Shown here: positions 53,813 to 64,000 of the stretch, piece after piece
Numbering within the stretch: the first letter of the stretch is position 1
How the letters are laid out: each line of letters begins with the position of its first letter
Assembly (NCBI RefSeq): GCF_963678635.1
Contig: NC_087064.1
Span: forward strand, 13,489,599 to 13,553,598
Reading direction: 5' to 3'
Length of the DNA stretch: 64,000 nt
DNA from: Symsagittifera roscoffensis
Lineage: Eukaryota > Xenacoelomorpha > Acoela > Convolutidae
The notes under the pieces: generated by a model
What the model saw: the letters and a program-made list of their open reading frames with translations, nothing else
Database searches by the model: none
What the model was told of the DNA's origin: nothing
Made by a program: the position numbers and the translations under genes

Positions 53813-54688
53813 AATTAAAAATTAAAAAATTAAACAAAAAAAAAGATTTACAAGCTATACAGCATTTCCACTTAAAAATTCGTCTTCAGTGAGTTTGAAA
53901 TTTCAAACCCCCACAAGGTTTTTGTTTTTTTTTTGTTAGTTTTTTAGTTTTTTTGCTTCTTGCTTTTGATCTGATTGTCTTTTTTTCACCAATCGCATTC
54001 TATAACTAATACCTCAATGCTGCTTATAAACTTTGACTACTTTGACTAGTTAGACCACTTTTACACAGAAAAGAATAAAAATAACTTTTTACCTTTCTAT
54101 AGATATTTCGGTTCCAAGGAAAAAAGTAGGATCAACATCAGTTTTAGATAAAAAAGTTGCCCGAATCTATCCTGTGCAATGAATCAAAACTACTTTGTAT
54201 AATAATTTTAATCTAATTTCATTTTAAAGGATGTTCTGGCCGAAAAAAAACAGGCAAAAACGAATGAAAAAACTGTAATGATCTACGTTTGAAAAAAAAT
54301 TTTACAACGTAACTTTAAAAACTTTTTTTTTTCAAATTCAAACTGAAGTATGCCTCACATATCTTGCAAGCACATGATTTAAAAACTAGATATGTATCAA
54401 ACTTTGCGAACTCAAAAACTAAAAATCAAATTATGTAGCTGTCAAGTCGAAAGGCTACTCTTATCATCTATAATTTTTGCTACCTTTTTTTGACAAGCAT
54501 GTAAATTTGCTAATGTAGCCCGGAGGTTGAATAATACATGCTGTGTGATATAAGTTTGCAAGTCAACAAATAAGGTTATTTCAATCGAGGCTGGTTTCTA
54601 CACAATATATATTTTAATTTTTAAATCTAAGGTAATTGTGAGAGTTATAAAATATATGAGTACAAAAACCCAAAGTTTTTGTTAACTG
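53813..54688. other. gap before copy B
   Basis: AT-rich with several T runs. No gene recognised. The last six bases before copy B are GTTAAC; the matching target duplication would lie outside the window. Confidence 0.4.
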
Positions 54689-55096
54689 TGGAACCTGATC
54701 TAAACTATATTTTATGATTGGATAAATTAAATGTTTTACCAATGTAAAGTATTTAATATTAACCAATCATGATCCATCTAACTAACAACCCACTTATTTG
54801 TAAGTGCTGAAGTTACTTGTAATTTCAGCACCAGAGAGATTTGAATTTAACTTAGAAATTAGTTGGACTCTCCCGAGCACTTCAGCAGCCGCAATAAACC
54901 AGTATACCCTAGATCTATTGAGCCTAGCAGAGACTAGTTAAACAACCTGAGACTAGATAGTATAAGAGTAAGATTAGGATCGGTATTAGACTAAGAAGTT
55001 GCACGAATCTATCCGGCCGAAAATAAGATAGCGTGACGAGCAGACGGTGTACCCTATCCGAAATTACTCTATGAGTTACACTCCAGTCCTAACTCA
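54689..55096 (+). repeat. 5' LTR of copy B
   Basis: 408 bp, TGGAACC to AACTCA, the same length as the 5' LTR of copy A. Contains the inverted repeat at 54,804-54,831 with one G-T pair, and an AATAAA at about 54,893. Confidence 0.9.
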
Positions 55097-55098
55097 TC

Positions 55099-55117
55099 TG
55101 GTGCGACCATAAGTCTC
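55099..55117 (+). promoter_or_regulatory. primer-binding site of copy B
   Basis: TGGTGCGACCATAAGTC, identical to copy A, two bases after the LTR. tRNA not assigned. Confidence 0.6.
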
Positions 55118-55184
55118 GAACAAGACCTTATTAGATTAGAATTAACCAAAATTAGATTAGAAATTAGACAAAAACATTTACAAA

Positions 55185-55418
55185 ATGTTATACGACAATA
55201 ATTTAATTGAAATGTCTCTCCGACTCAATAGATCCGAGCCAATATTCCGAACCATAATAGAACTACCCGGAATTGGAAGAAGACATCGAACCAAAGACGA
55301 CATACGACAAAGTAGAAACTTGCCGTATAGTTACATGATAGTTCGGCAAAAGCCAGAACAAACTTTTATATTTCGAATACTACTTGCAATGAATTTAGAT
55401 TTCCATTTGCAAACATAA
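55185..55418 (+). CDS. conserved 77-codon leader ORF, copy B
   Basis: An intact small ORF about 90 bases behind the primer site and ahead of the long leader. The protein is basic, with MSLRLNRSEPIFRTI, GRRHRTKDDIRQSRN, then a more hydrophobic end (FIFRILLAMNLDFHL). Copy A keeps the full length without an indel, with one stop. Position and conservation suggest a real product, but it could also be conserved as RNA. No known family comes to mind. Confidence 0.55.
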   Translation: MLYDNNLIEMSLRLNRSEPIFRTIIELPGIGRRHRTKDDIRQSRNLPYSYMIVRQKPEQTFIFRILLAMNLDFHLQT

Positions 55419-55747
55419 AACCTTGAAGTAAATCTTCAAAATCATTTCAGGCGCTAAACAAAATTAATATTATACAATAACGATTGATAAAAAGATCTAA
55501 GATCGTTTTCCTAAAACTCTGCAGTATTATACAAAACATGTTTGAAAAATATTTATTGGAAAATAAAAATAAAAATTAGTAGCATGACAATAAATGGTTA
55601 GTAATCATAAATCATCCTGTTGTTCCAGCTTCATCACCTAAAACATAACAGCAATCATCAACTCACTAATATCATAAAATACTAAATCTTTCCTTTACAC
55701 AAATTTAAAACCTCATTAAAACTTAAAGTCACTTAATTTTAAAACCA

Positions 55748-55832
55748 GATCATCAAGGCTTATCCTTGGATCTTAAATCATTTTCTACTTCATTACATTT
55801 TAAATTTGATCATCAAGGCTTATCCTTGGATC
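55748..55832 (+). repeat. duplicated leader hairpin of copy B
   Basis: Two identical 25-base copies at 55,748-55,772 and 55,808-55,832: CAAGG/CCTTG stem, CTTAT loop, outer GATC/GATC. The surrounding leader (55,419-56,348) has no other long frame and is strongly similar to copy A. Confidence 0.65.
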
Positions 55833-56348
55833 AAACAGAACAACTTTGTTCTCCCCCACCCACTTAATTAGTGTCTAACGACCTCAAACGTCGATTCACT
55901 ACCCAACCCTTTCTAAAGACCCAAGACTAATAGAAATTTTTAAACAAAACTAATCATTCAAATTAGGATAAACAGTGAAGAACTTCGGTTATTCATCCTT
56001 CACTTGATCCCCCCTCTTACCAGACCCAGGATAAATCTTAGACTTAGTAAGTTTAAAATAGTATCTAACGAACTACTCGCGTTCTAATTATACCTGAACC
56101 TTGTGGATCGATTTACTATTCTCCAACCCTTGAACACAATCACTACCCCTAAGTAAGATTAAGTAAGTTAACACCTTAGCTTATACTAGTCACGAGAAAG
56201 TAAAAATCATTCTTCGGAATCGATATACTTTTCTCTCCAACCCTGAACAATTAGACCCAGGTTAAGCTAACCAAAAAATCGTAAGAACTAACAGTTTAAG
56301 TCAATAGAAATCATTTAACAACCTTTTGCATCCGTCATTCTAAACCTT

Positions 56349-56816
56349 ATGTCATTTAAAAACCTAGGAAATAAACAAACAATCATTTTACACAATTGTG
56401 AAATAGATAACAAAAAATACGACCTTGTAATCACACCTCATACACAAACAGTTGGATACATTCGAACAAAACGACAAACACTAAAGAGAAAAATAATCAC
56501 TAAACAAAGACAAATAACACGAAAAAGATTTTCAAAAAATCGAAACGCATTTTCAGAATCAGAAACCAACAGTTTAGACGAACTTTACAAATTAAAAGAA
56601 TCAATAGATAAAAATTACCCACAACACGATCAATTATATTTTTCTGACTCAGAAACAACTTCAAATTCATCACAAAGAGGAAAAAGAAGAATAAAAAAGC
56701 AGTATAAACACAAACCAGTACATCTATACAATTGGAATCAACCAATTCGACACATTAATAATTACATATTAACAGTCATCGAACGAAAAAATGAGTTCAA
56801 CGCACACCCCAGGTGA
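56349..56816 (+). CDS. ORF1, basic protein (copy B)
   Basis: 155 codons starting MSFKNLGNKQTIILHNCEID. The centre is very basic (KRQTLKRKIITKQRQITRKR), followed by an acidic Ser/Glu stretch (SDSETTSNSS) and a second basic run (RGKRRIKKQYKHK). The last 26 bases overlap the start of the polyprotein in another frame. A nucleic-acid-binding role is likely from charge alone; it resembles no Gag domain I know. Copy A has a decayed version at the same place. Confidence 0.7.
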   Translation: MSFKNLGNKQTIILHNCEIDNKKYDLVITPHTQTVGYIRTKRQTLKRKIITKQRQITRKRFSKNRNAFSESETNSLDELYKLKESIDKNYPQHDQLYFSDSETTSNSSQRGKRRIKKQYKHKPVHLYNWNQPIRHINNYILTVIERKNEFNAHPR

Positions 56817-59800
56817 CGAAACTCCAGATGATGATGAAATCTTTCCTTTTATAGTAGATGCAGATACTGATAGAGGACAACACATATTTTGTCAAAATTT
56901 ACTCGTAAATTTATTTGAACCCGGAATCAGTCCATGTAAAACAGAGTTCCCCGATGTAAAAATCAAAAGACAAATCATAGATCACTATCTAAAAGATATA
57001 TGCAACATAACACAACAATATGGAATCTACTCTATAGAATTCACTTCCCCAAACCATAATAATAGAACATACACTATTCAAACAGACGACCTTGATTTAG
57101 AATTTTCAAAAGTTTTTTCAGAATATATAAAAAGCATACAATACCATAACTCACAAAGAGCAAACTCCATTTTCACCAATGAAGTTTTCGCACTAATATA
57201 TAGTTATATTTCGATATTAGAAAATGAACTCCCATTAACAAATGTCTCACCGACAGAAACATCTAAACATTTAAGAGTACGACATGAAATCACACTACTC
57301 TCTAGTTATTTAAACATCATTAAAGAAAATTTCACGAAAGACGACGTTTCACAACATACCAAACACGATTTACAAAAAATTTTAGCATGGTTCATAATAG
57401 ATTATTTTACACACAATATTGATTTAATTGCACAAGCAAGAAAAAATTTTAGACCCCAAAACTCGAACGATGATACAGCTATCACAGAACAATCAGATTA
57501 TGTTTGGGACCCCGAATGGTCTCATCCCGTATTTATAAACTTTCCACAATCAATCTCAAGTCAAGCAATAGGTACAATATCTTACATAAGAGATTATGTA
57601 AGAGTAATACCATTAACAATTGATGCAACACCATTAAACTATAATACATTTTTACCCGATACACAAAATAATAGTTTAAACTCTACAGTCATACACAATG
57701 AAAACCTCAATGGAACTAGGAATCTTACTCAACAAGATATACAGACACCATCACACTTCATAAATGAAGAAATTGTACACACAACAACTACACAACAAAG
57801 TATTTCACCAATACGCCCAAATTTAACAACACCAAGAAATACAAATCCTTCACAAACACAGGTAACCTTACAATCAACCGTTAAACCTTCGGTTGCCCCT
57901 AAATATTCACATATGGATTACCAAACATACAAACCCATGACAATACCATCAAAAACACGCAAAACATTCACTAGAAACAACTTTGCAGACCATAATTATA
58001 ATTATACACATCCATCAAAAACAAATTATAAACCACAAAGAAATTTTAATCAATATACAAAACCTCGAAACTGGGATAACCCAACGGCCCAATATAATTC
58101 CACAAATTTTCAACCAAATCCTCCACAGGATCGCAGTGAAAATTACCCATTTTTTCAACAAAATAAAAATAAAAAACAAACATCTTATCAAATGGATTAT
58201 TTATCCTCAGATGAAGATTTCTTACAACCAGATATATTTGCACCAAATACTCAAGAATATCGTAGACAAGGAATACAGAAAACACGTACAAACCATAGAA
58301 ATTTTTCTCCACAATCAATAGATGCACAATATCAACAACCAATTCAACAACCAAATCCAATTAATATACAATCTTTTCAACCAATTCAACAACAAAATCC
58401 AATGACTACACACTCGTATCAACCATCACAAATGCAAAATGAAATACCACTCCCGTATTATCTTCAACAACATGAAATAACAAGAAACCAACTTTCAAAT
58501 TTTTCTCAAATGCCAAATGCAGCTGAATCATTACAAATGACAATGAATCCATACCTTATGGGTGGATCATCAATAACATCAAATAAACCCTTAATGGTTT
58601 TCACAGGAACAGACCCTGAATACTCTGTAGAAGATTACTTAAATGCAGTAACAGCAAATTTAATTTTAAATATTGGACCTGAACCAATTAACACGCCACT
58701 ACATCAAAACTGGATACATCGACGCACAGCGTTGATACAAACAACCTTAGATGGCGCAGCCCAAAAATGGTTTTCAGTACTACCTCAAGAAATAAAATCA
58801 AACTGGAAAAGATTTACACAAGAATTTTCAAAAATGTTTGACTCCGAAAGAAACAAACAACAACAAAGAGTTTTATGTAATGAAATTCGCAGATTACCAA
58901 ACGAAACCATCAAGCAAATAGCAGTAAGAATCGAAACACTAGTTCGAAAAGCATATTCACTAAATACACATGACTATAAAAACACTAAGATGACAGAAAT
59001 CTTAATGATGACCTTAACACCACAATTAAGGAAAATAGCAATAAAAAAGAGAGCATCACATCCTTCTTCAATTCGAGAACCCGATTTAGATTTTAGAAAA
59101 CTAGTAGACAAACTAGAACAAGCAGAAATCACAATGAAATTAGAAGAAACGGAAAATCTGAAATTACAATACGTTAACAAAATTGAAACGACTCCCACTA
59201 ATATTAATAATATACAAGAATCAGAAACAGATCTCGTTGAAAAAATCACTGAAATACTCAATATTTACGAAAAGAACCCGAACTTTAAAGGCAAACCATC
59301 TTTCAAAAAATGGTGTAATTATTGCCGACGATACGGACATAGTATTTCCGAATGTAGACAAAAACAACAAGATAGTCAAAATAAACCTCAAAAATACAAA
59401 GAACCAAATAAATCATTTTATCAATACATGAAAAAAGATCAAAACCTACCAAACAAAAATGTATACAGCAACAACAGTTCAGGAAAACCACTCCCAAACA
59501 ATACAAGCTATACAAGAAATCAATCTCCATATAACTCAAGTTATAGAGGAAGATCACCAGAACGAAGAAACACGTATAATTCATCACAAAATCACTACAA
59601 TAGACCGAATAGTCGAAATAACTACTCCAGATCAAATTCAAATACACAACAATTTGTTTCTAGATCTAATTCTCAATCAAGAAATAACTATTATCCAAAC
59701 AACCAATCACGAAATTCATCATACAATAGGAATAGAAACTACTCCTATAATCGAAACAGAAGTTATTCAAACAACCGAAACCAGAATTATCCGAACAACC

Positions 59801-61581
59801 GATCAAGGAATAACTCATATAATAGATCGAACTATAACAGACCAAACAATAATTACCAAAACAGATCGCGAAATAATTCACAAAACCGACACCCAAGTTA
59901 TAATAATCGCTATCGAAATTATTCCCAATCACCACACCGAAATAATAATCACTACAATAACTCTAATAATCGTCACAGAAGCAGTACACCTAAACATCAA
60001 AGACAAATCAATCAAGTACAAGCTAACCCAGAAACAACATCAGACCCTCCAGGTATTGATGACACAGTAACTGATACGTTACAACTCAATCAAATAAACT
60101 GTACATCATCAGATTCAGAAAGTGATACTGAAAACACTCTTGATATCAATATGATAAAAGTCGAAAATGACTATGAATCTGTCATATATGAACAACCCTT
60201 TCCATCACATATATATGAAAATCAATCACAAATTCTTCAAAATCATTACACTACACCCATAAATTCCACACCAACGACGCAAGAAACAAATGAGATAAAC
60301 ACTACAAATCAAACCAATAAAAATACCAAAACAAAATGCTTGAATACAAACCACATTTATCAAAATATACAAAAAGAACAACCCAAAGAAAAAATTTGGA
60401 CAATACCATTTCTCTTAGAAAGCCCAAGAAATAAAGAATTTCAACCACCAGACCTTGAAATAGATTTTTTAATTGATTCAGGAGCAGAATCAAACATAAT
60501 AAACATTCCCACATGGAATGAAATAAAAATTTTACACCCAAAGCTAACACCTCTTGAAACCTCCAGCAAACTAGCGACAGCACAAGGATCAACATTGATA
60601 AACTACGGAAAAATCCAATTATTTCTCCTCCCTACCAGAACAATGGAACAAAGTAAAATTTTAAATAAGCCATTTAAACAAATATTCCATATCACCGATA
60701 TTAAATATAATATCATTGGAATACCATTTATTTCAAAGTATATACCAACAATTAACATACTAAATAGTAAAATATTAATCAAAGATAAATATACAAAAAC
60801 AAAAGAAACATCCTTAACATTTTTTCAAAGATTGAATAAACAACCACCATTCTTTTCAAAATTTTATCCGATATTTAACCAACAAAGAAAACACCTGAAA
60901 CCACTATCAGGAAACATCTATAATTTTTCAATCAAACAAGTTCACCAATATGATAAAGCACAAAACAAACAAAAATTTTATATGTCAGATTTTGAATTCA
61001 AACCGATTCATAAATTTTTCAAAATCACAATCTCTTCAATAAAATATTTGAAAAATTCGAATTCAGATATCATCTCCTTACATGTCTATAACAACACACC
61101 TTACCAAGTAACATTACCATTAGGACTTTTAGGATATTGTGAAACCAACGCAACAATATCACCAATACACGAAAAAGCCTATCGCGTAAATAATATACTC
61201 CAATTACTAGATATTTGCCAATCTACAATTCTTAATGAAGAATTATCTATAAATAATATAATAAGTAACGAAAACAGAAATACGGATTATTTCACAAAAA
61301 CTCCATATTTCAAACCTACATTCAACATCAGTAACTACACAGAGGACCAACAGAAATTTTTAACAATGTTTAATTTCCAACATTCACAAATAACACAAGA
61401 CGAATTTGAAAAGTTAGCCAAACAGCTAATTCAATATTCATCAGTCTATGCAACATCAAAATTCGATGTTGGCAAAATCAGTTCATCACTACATCTCCCA
61501 TTAAAACCAGACGCAGTTTTCAAAAAACATATTCAAATTTTATACAAAATTTTTACTTCCCAAATGCACCAATTTGGATAA
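56791..61581 (+). CDS. Gag-Pol polyprotein of copy B, RT and RNase H deleted
   Basis: 1,596 codons. About 1-250: unknown helical N-terminal domain; 250-560: Asn/Gln/Thr/Pro-rich; about 600-740: capsid-like core (LDGAAQKWFSVLPQEI, WKRFTQEFSKMFDSE); 842: zinc knuckle CNYCRRYGHSISEC; about 905-1,080: Asn/Arg/Ser/Tyr low-complexity run; 1,229: protease DSGAES; then linker and the first RT residues (SSSLHLPLKPDAVFKK). At that point the sequence jumps to the region before integrase and ends 17 residues later. Gag and protease could still be made. Confidence 0.85.
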   Translation: MSSTHTPGDETPDDDEIFPFIVDADTDRGQHIFCQNLLVNLFEPGISPCKTEFPDVKIKRQIIDHYLKDICNITQQYGIYSIEFTSPNHNNRTYTIQTDDLDLEFSKVFSEYIKSIQYHNSQRANSIFTNEVFALIYSYISILENELPLTNVSPTETSKHLRVRHEITLLSSYLNIIKENFTKDDVSQHTKHDLQKILAWFIIDYFTHNIDLIAQARKNFRPQNSNDDTAITEQSDYVWDPEWSHPVFINFPQSISSQAIGTISYIRDYVRVIPLTIDATPLNYNTFLPDTQNNSLNSTVIHNENLNGTRNLTQQDIQTPSHFINEEIVHTTTTQQSISPIRPNLTTPRNTNPSQTQVTLQSTVKPSVAPKYSHMDYQTYKPMTIPSKTRKTFTRNNFADHNYNYTHPSKTNYKPQRNFNQYTKPRNWDNPTAQYNSTNFQPNPPQDRSENYPFFQQNKNKKQTSYQMDYLSSDEDFLQPDIFAPNTQEYRRQGIQKTRTNHRNFSPQSIDAQYQQPIQQPNPINIQSFQPIQQQNPMTTHSYQPSQMQNEIPLPYYLQQHEITRNQLSNFSQMPNAAESLQMTMNPYLMGGSSITSNKPLMVFTGTDPEYSVEDYLNAVTANLILNIGPEPINTPLHQNWIHRRTALIQTTLDGAAQKWFSVLPQEIKSNWKRFTQEFSKMFDSERNKQQQRVLCNEIRRLPNETIKQIAVRIETLVRKAYSLNTHDYKNTKMTEILMMTLTPQLRKIAIKKRASHPSSIREPDLDFRKLVDKLEQAEITMKLEETENLKLQYVNKIETTPTNINNIQESETDLVEKITEILNIYEKNPNFKGKPSFKKWCNYCRRYGHSISECRQKQQDSQNKPQKYKEPNKSFYQYMKKDQNLPNKNVYSNNSSGKPLPNNTSYTRNQSPYNSSYRGRSPERRNTYNSSQNHYNRPNSRNNYSRSNSNTQQFVSRSNSQSRNNYYPNNQSRNSSYNRNRNYSYNRNRSYSNNRNQNYPNNRSRNNSYNRSNYNRPNNNYQNRSRNNSQNRHPSYNNRYRNYSQSPHRNNNHYNNSNNRHRSSTPKHQRQINQVQANPETTSDPPGIDDTVTDTLQLNQINCTSSDSESDTENTLDINMIKVENDYESVIYEQPFPSHIYENQSQILQNHYTTPINSTPTTQETNEINTTNQTNKNTKTKCLNTNHIYQNIQKEQPKEKIWTIPFLLESPRNKEFQPPDLEIDFLIDSGAESNIINIPTWNEIKILHPKLTPLETSSKLATAQGSTLINYGKIQLFLLPTRTMEQSKILNKPFKQIFHITDIKYNIIGIPFISKYIPTINILNSKILIKDKYTKTKETSLTFFQRLNKQPPFFSKFYPIFNQQRKHLKPLSGNIYNFSIKQVHQYDKAQNKQKFYMSDFEFKPIHKFFKITISSIKYLKNSNSDIISLHVYNNTPYQVTLPLGLLGYCETNATISPIHEKAYRVNNILQLLDICQSTILNEELSINNIISNENRNTDYFTKTPYFKPTFNISNYTEDQQKFLTMFNFQHSQITQDEFEKLAKQLIQYSSVYATSKFDVGKISSSLHLPLKPDAVFKKHIQILYKIFTSQMHQFG

Positions 61582-62966
61582 AAGTACTATGCAATGATTG
61601 TATAGTATGTCAATTAAATAAACCTTACCCAAATCAAAAACAAATAGCACAAAAACAAGATTTTAAAGGACAAAGTTTATACTTTAATCATCGTATCTCA
61701 TTTGATACTAAAGGACCAATTTCACCCTCATCAGAAGGAAACTCCTACATTATGGTAATTGTTGACGCATTTACACATTATGTAGCACTTAACCCAGTAC
61801 CACATTGTAACGCTTATTACGCATACACAACACTTTATGAACACTGGATAGCAAAATTTGGACTACCAGAAATTTTAGTCACAGACAATGGTACAGAATT
61901 CATAAATAATGAAATAATAACACTATGTCATTTATACAACATTAAACACAAACCACGTACATCTCATGCACCTTGGACAAACGGCTTAGTCGAAGGTATG
62001 AACCGTTCACTACAAGAATATCTTAGATGTATCATCAACGGAAATGATACCAAATATACCGAATGGTCAGCAGATGTAAAATTATTTCCATTAGCATATA
62101 ATTCACAAATCACGACAACTTTAGGAATGTCACCATACGAAATGGTTTTCAACCAAAAGCCACGCAAACCAATAATGTTTACAGCAAATTCCCATAAAAA
62201 CGCACAAGGTTATTGTCAACCAAATAAAGACTCAATTTGTTATAACCTACCATTACATACGCACGATGAAGATCATTTTCATCACCCACAAATCCTTAAA
62301 TTAGCCTCCGGTACACACACCGAATGGATTTTAAATAGAGATAAGAAACACAATGAAATTTACCAAAAAATAACGAAAAAGTTATTACAAAGACAAAACA
62401 TAAATGAACAAATCAATTCACGTTTTACACCAGCTTCCGATTTAAAAATTGGAACATGTGTTTTAATACCTAATTTTAATACTCAAAAAGGAATTTCTAA
62501 AAAATTACAACCCCTCCGAAAAGGACCCTATCAAATAATTGCAAAACCCACAGATGTCACATATAAAATTATCGACTCAAACAAAAAAGAAATCGTTCAG
62601 CATCGAAACAACCTATTACCTTATTACCCAAAAGAATACGCACTCCGCGAATTAACCCAATTATATTCTTTCACAGGATTAAAAATTATTCAAAACGAAC
62701 CACATCTGAAAAACACAGAACAAAATGATAACCCCACCGAAAATCAAAACACAAAACCAATCGCTACCAAAAACAATACACAAAACCATAAAGAATCTCC
62801 AAAACAAAGAAAAAATAGAAAAATGACAGAACAAATAATACCCCAAGAAGAAATAGACAAATCAGAACATAGAAAGACAACAAGACTCCGAAATCAACCA
62901 CGTAAAAACTACAAAATGTTCATCCCCCAATCTAAAATATTAAAGAAAGTAGAATTTAAAAAGTAA
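61582..62966 (+). CDS. integrase of copy B
   Basis: Open in another frame than Gag-Pol (ATG at 61,752, but the frame and homology begin upstream with DCIVCQ of the zinc finger). Core: SFDTKGP (Asp at 61,704), LVTDNGTEF (Asp at 61,884), GLVEGMNRS (Glu at 61,992), giving 35 residues between the second Asp and Glu, the classic D,D35E. Then LGMSPYEMVFN, a C-terminal module with KLQPLRKGPYQIIAKP, and a basic Asn/Lys-rich tail to 404 codons. The core is intact, but the finger is cut off from Gag-Pol by the deletion. Confidence 0.9.
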
Positions 62967-63567
62967 TTTTAAAATTTTATACTTCACAATCTTGAAACCT
63001 CCGTAACATTTTTCATTTCCATTTTTCAAAATAACATGCTCACAAGTACGCAATAATTCTAGTTCAAAATAGACCAATAGGATTCATCCAATCCGCCACT
63101 TTCTCTAACTCAAACTACGATCAATTAGACGAATAATCTAGAACTCCAGGCACATCTCTAACTATAACTTTACAACCTCCAGGTCAATAAATAAGCAAAC
63201 CACTCCAACTTGACAGCTAAAATAAATATCACCATAATACCGTACCCCTCCCTTATCTAATAACCCAAAGATCAACAATATTTCCCCAACTCAGACCACG
63301 AATACCCCCAAAACAAATTTGATAACTTAGCCTAAAGTCACAAAATGAAGATTTTAATTAGCCTAAAGTATAAAAATCTCACCATACCCCGGATCATTTG
63401 ACAAACAAAAATAAAGAAAAAGACGACCTCCCAGTCACCATGAAAATTGCCCCCAACAATTTTTTACGAAACTCAACCCACTTGTCAAAAAACTAATAAA
63501 TAATTCGACCACACTAGAAAATCGCCTCAAACAGCAAAAAATATTCGACAAAGAGATCATTTCTTAA
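62967..63567. other. conserved non-coding gap before TM1 (copy B)
   Basis: About 600 bases without a frame. Parts of it (CTCAACCCACTTGTCAAAAA, GATCAACAATATTT) are shared with 31,100-31,520 of copy A. It may carry a signal for expression of the downstream ORFs. Confidence 0.4.
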
Positions 63568-63798
63568 ATGCTTTTCTCTCAAACAGTCGCTCAAATATTT
63601 ATCAATTTTAAACATTTTTTTTCAATACTTCAAGTCTTTATAATCTTTCTTTTTGATATCATCGAATCTTTTCTAATAATCATAATAATTTTTTGTAACA
63701 TTTTTTTAATTTTCTACACAATAATTGAACTATTCCTCCAACTTTCCAAAACCCTTGAATATATCCACAGGTACGATTTTAACAACTTGTCTAAATGA
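63568..63798 (+). CDS. small membrane protein TM1, copy B
   Basis: 76 codons, hydrophobic (FFSILQVFIIFLFDII, LIIIIIFCNIFLIFYTII), with the tail YIHRYDFNNLSK. Its TGA overlaps the next ATG as ATGA. Confidence 0.65.
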   Translation: MLFSQTVAQIFINFKHFFSILQVFIIFLFDIIESFLIIIIIFCNIFLIFYTIIELFLQLSKTLEYIHRYDFNNLSK

Positions 63799-63983
63799 TA
63801 CGAACAATTTTCAGTAGAACTGATATTTTTTTATTGTTTGTAATTTTCATAACATTTCTATCATCCCTCATTTTGACAATATGTAAATGTATAAAGAAAG
63901 CAATCATTACATTTGCCCTAGCAACAATTTTTCTAATTCTTTTTTTAGAAGAATATTATAATAAACATAAACCCTCTCACTAA
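63795..63983 (+). CDS. small membrane protein TM2, copy B
   Basis: 62 codons, the same length as in copy A and about 87 percent identical in protein, with the same MIRTIFSRTDIFLLF start, TICKC turn and EEYYNKHKPSH end. The two membrane segments are kept. The start codon overlaps the TM1 stop. Confidence 0.7.
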   Translation: MIRTIFSRTDIFLLFVIFITFLSSLILTICKCIKKAIITFALATIFLILFLEEYYNKHKPSH

Positions 63984-64000
63984 AGTAACAATTTAAAAAT

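Larger units (their letters stand above)
54689..64000 (+). mobile_element. giant LTR retroelement, copy B (cut by window end)
   Basis: Same family as copy A: LTR at 54,689-55,096, primer site, leader ORF, hairpins, ORF1, Gag-Pol, integrase, TM1 and TM2, collinear with A to the last base. The polyprotein is open where A is decayed, so B is younger, but RT and RNase H are deleted. The envelope part lies beyond 64,000. Confidence 0.9.

Noticed and set aside
53605-53892. Two small ORFs on opposite strands with the same MNTVHSLL start.
   Set aside because: They are the two readings of one palindrome and not a duplicated gene.

Overview
The window looks like a chromosome segment from an animal, most likely an invertebrate. 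Coding blocks of one host gene are split by introns with GT/AG borders, and almost everything else is decayed or recent LTR retroelements of the Ty3/Gypsy (Metaviridae) type, plus one LINE fragment. I cannot name the species. There are no bacterial-style operons, no CRISPR array and no tRNA or rRNA gene that I can see.

Region I (1-15,100) is the minus-strand remains of one retroelement family. Reading right to left there is an LTR-like block, a broken Gag with zinc knuckles, an aspartic protease, an RT reduced to its C-terminal part, an RNase H, an integrase cut off in its N-terminal zinc region and a second LTR-like block. After that comes another open region that includes an SGNH/GDSL-hydrolase-like domain. 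A 3,872-bp stretch of this is present twice in tandem (3,058-6,929 and 6,930-10,801) with only two differences noticed. At 15,872-16,560 lies a decayed minus-strand LINE reverse transcriptase.

Region II (18,013-53,358) holds exons of one plus-strand host gene that I do not recognise. A 22.5-kb LTR element (copy A, 18,514-41,062) sits inside one exon: it has 408/387-bp LTRs and a 4-bp CTAG target duplication, and removing it restores the exon reading frame. A second, minus-strand 7.15-kb element of Mag-like type (41,826-48,972, duplication CAGTT, 260/261-bp LTRs) sits in the following intron. Two sets of inverted repeats, an envelope-gene remnant and a near-perfect hairpin occupy later introns or flanks.

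Region III (54,689-64,000) is a second copy (B) of the giant element, cut by the window end. Comparing A and B gives the family plan: LTR, a 1.4-kb leader with a conserved 77-codon ORF and a duplicated hairpin, a basic ORF1, Asn/Gln-rich Gag-Pol (Gag, CCHC, protease, RT, RNase H, D,D35E integrase), two tiny membrane-protein ORFs joined stop-to-start, then (seen only in A) a Pro/Thr-rich frame, a cysteine-rich envelope-like glycoprotein with membrane segments, a Pro/Ser-rich frame and an intact 375-codon ORF of unknown function. Copy B has lost RT and RNase H through a deletion with short homology at its ends. Copy A has a decayed Gag-Pol, a foreign 2.07-kb insertion carrying a minisatellite, and a 1,498-bp tandem duplication at its 3' end. 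This virus-like giant element is the most interesting item in the window.
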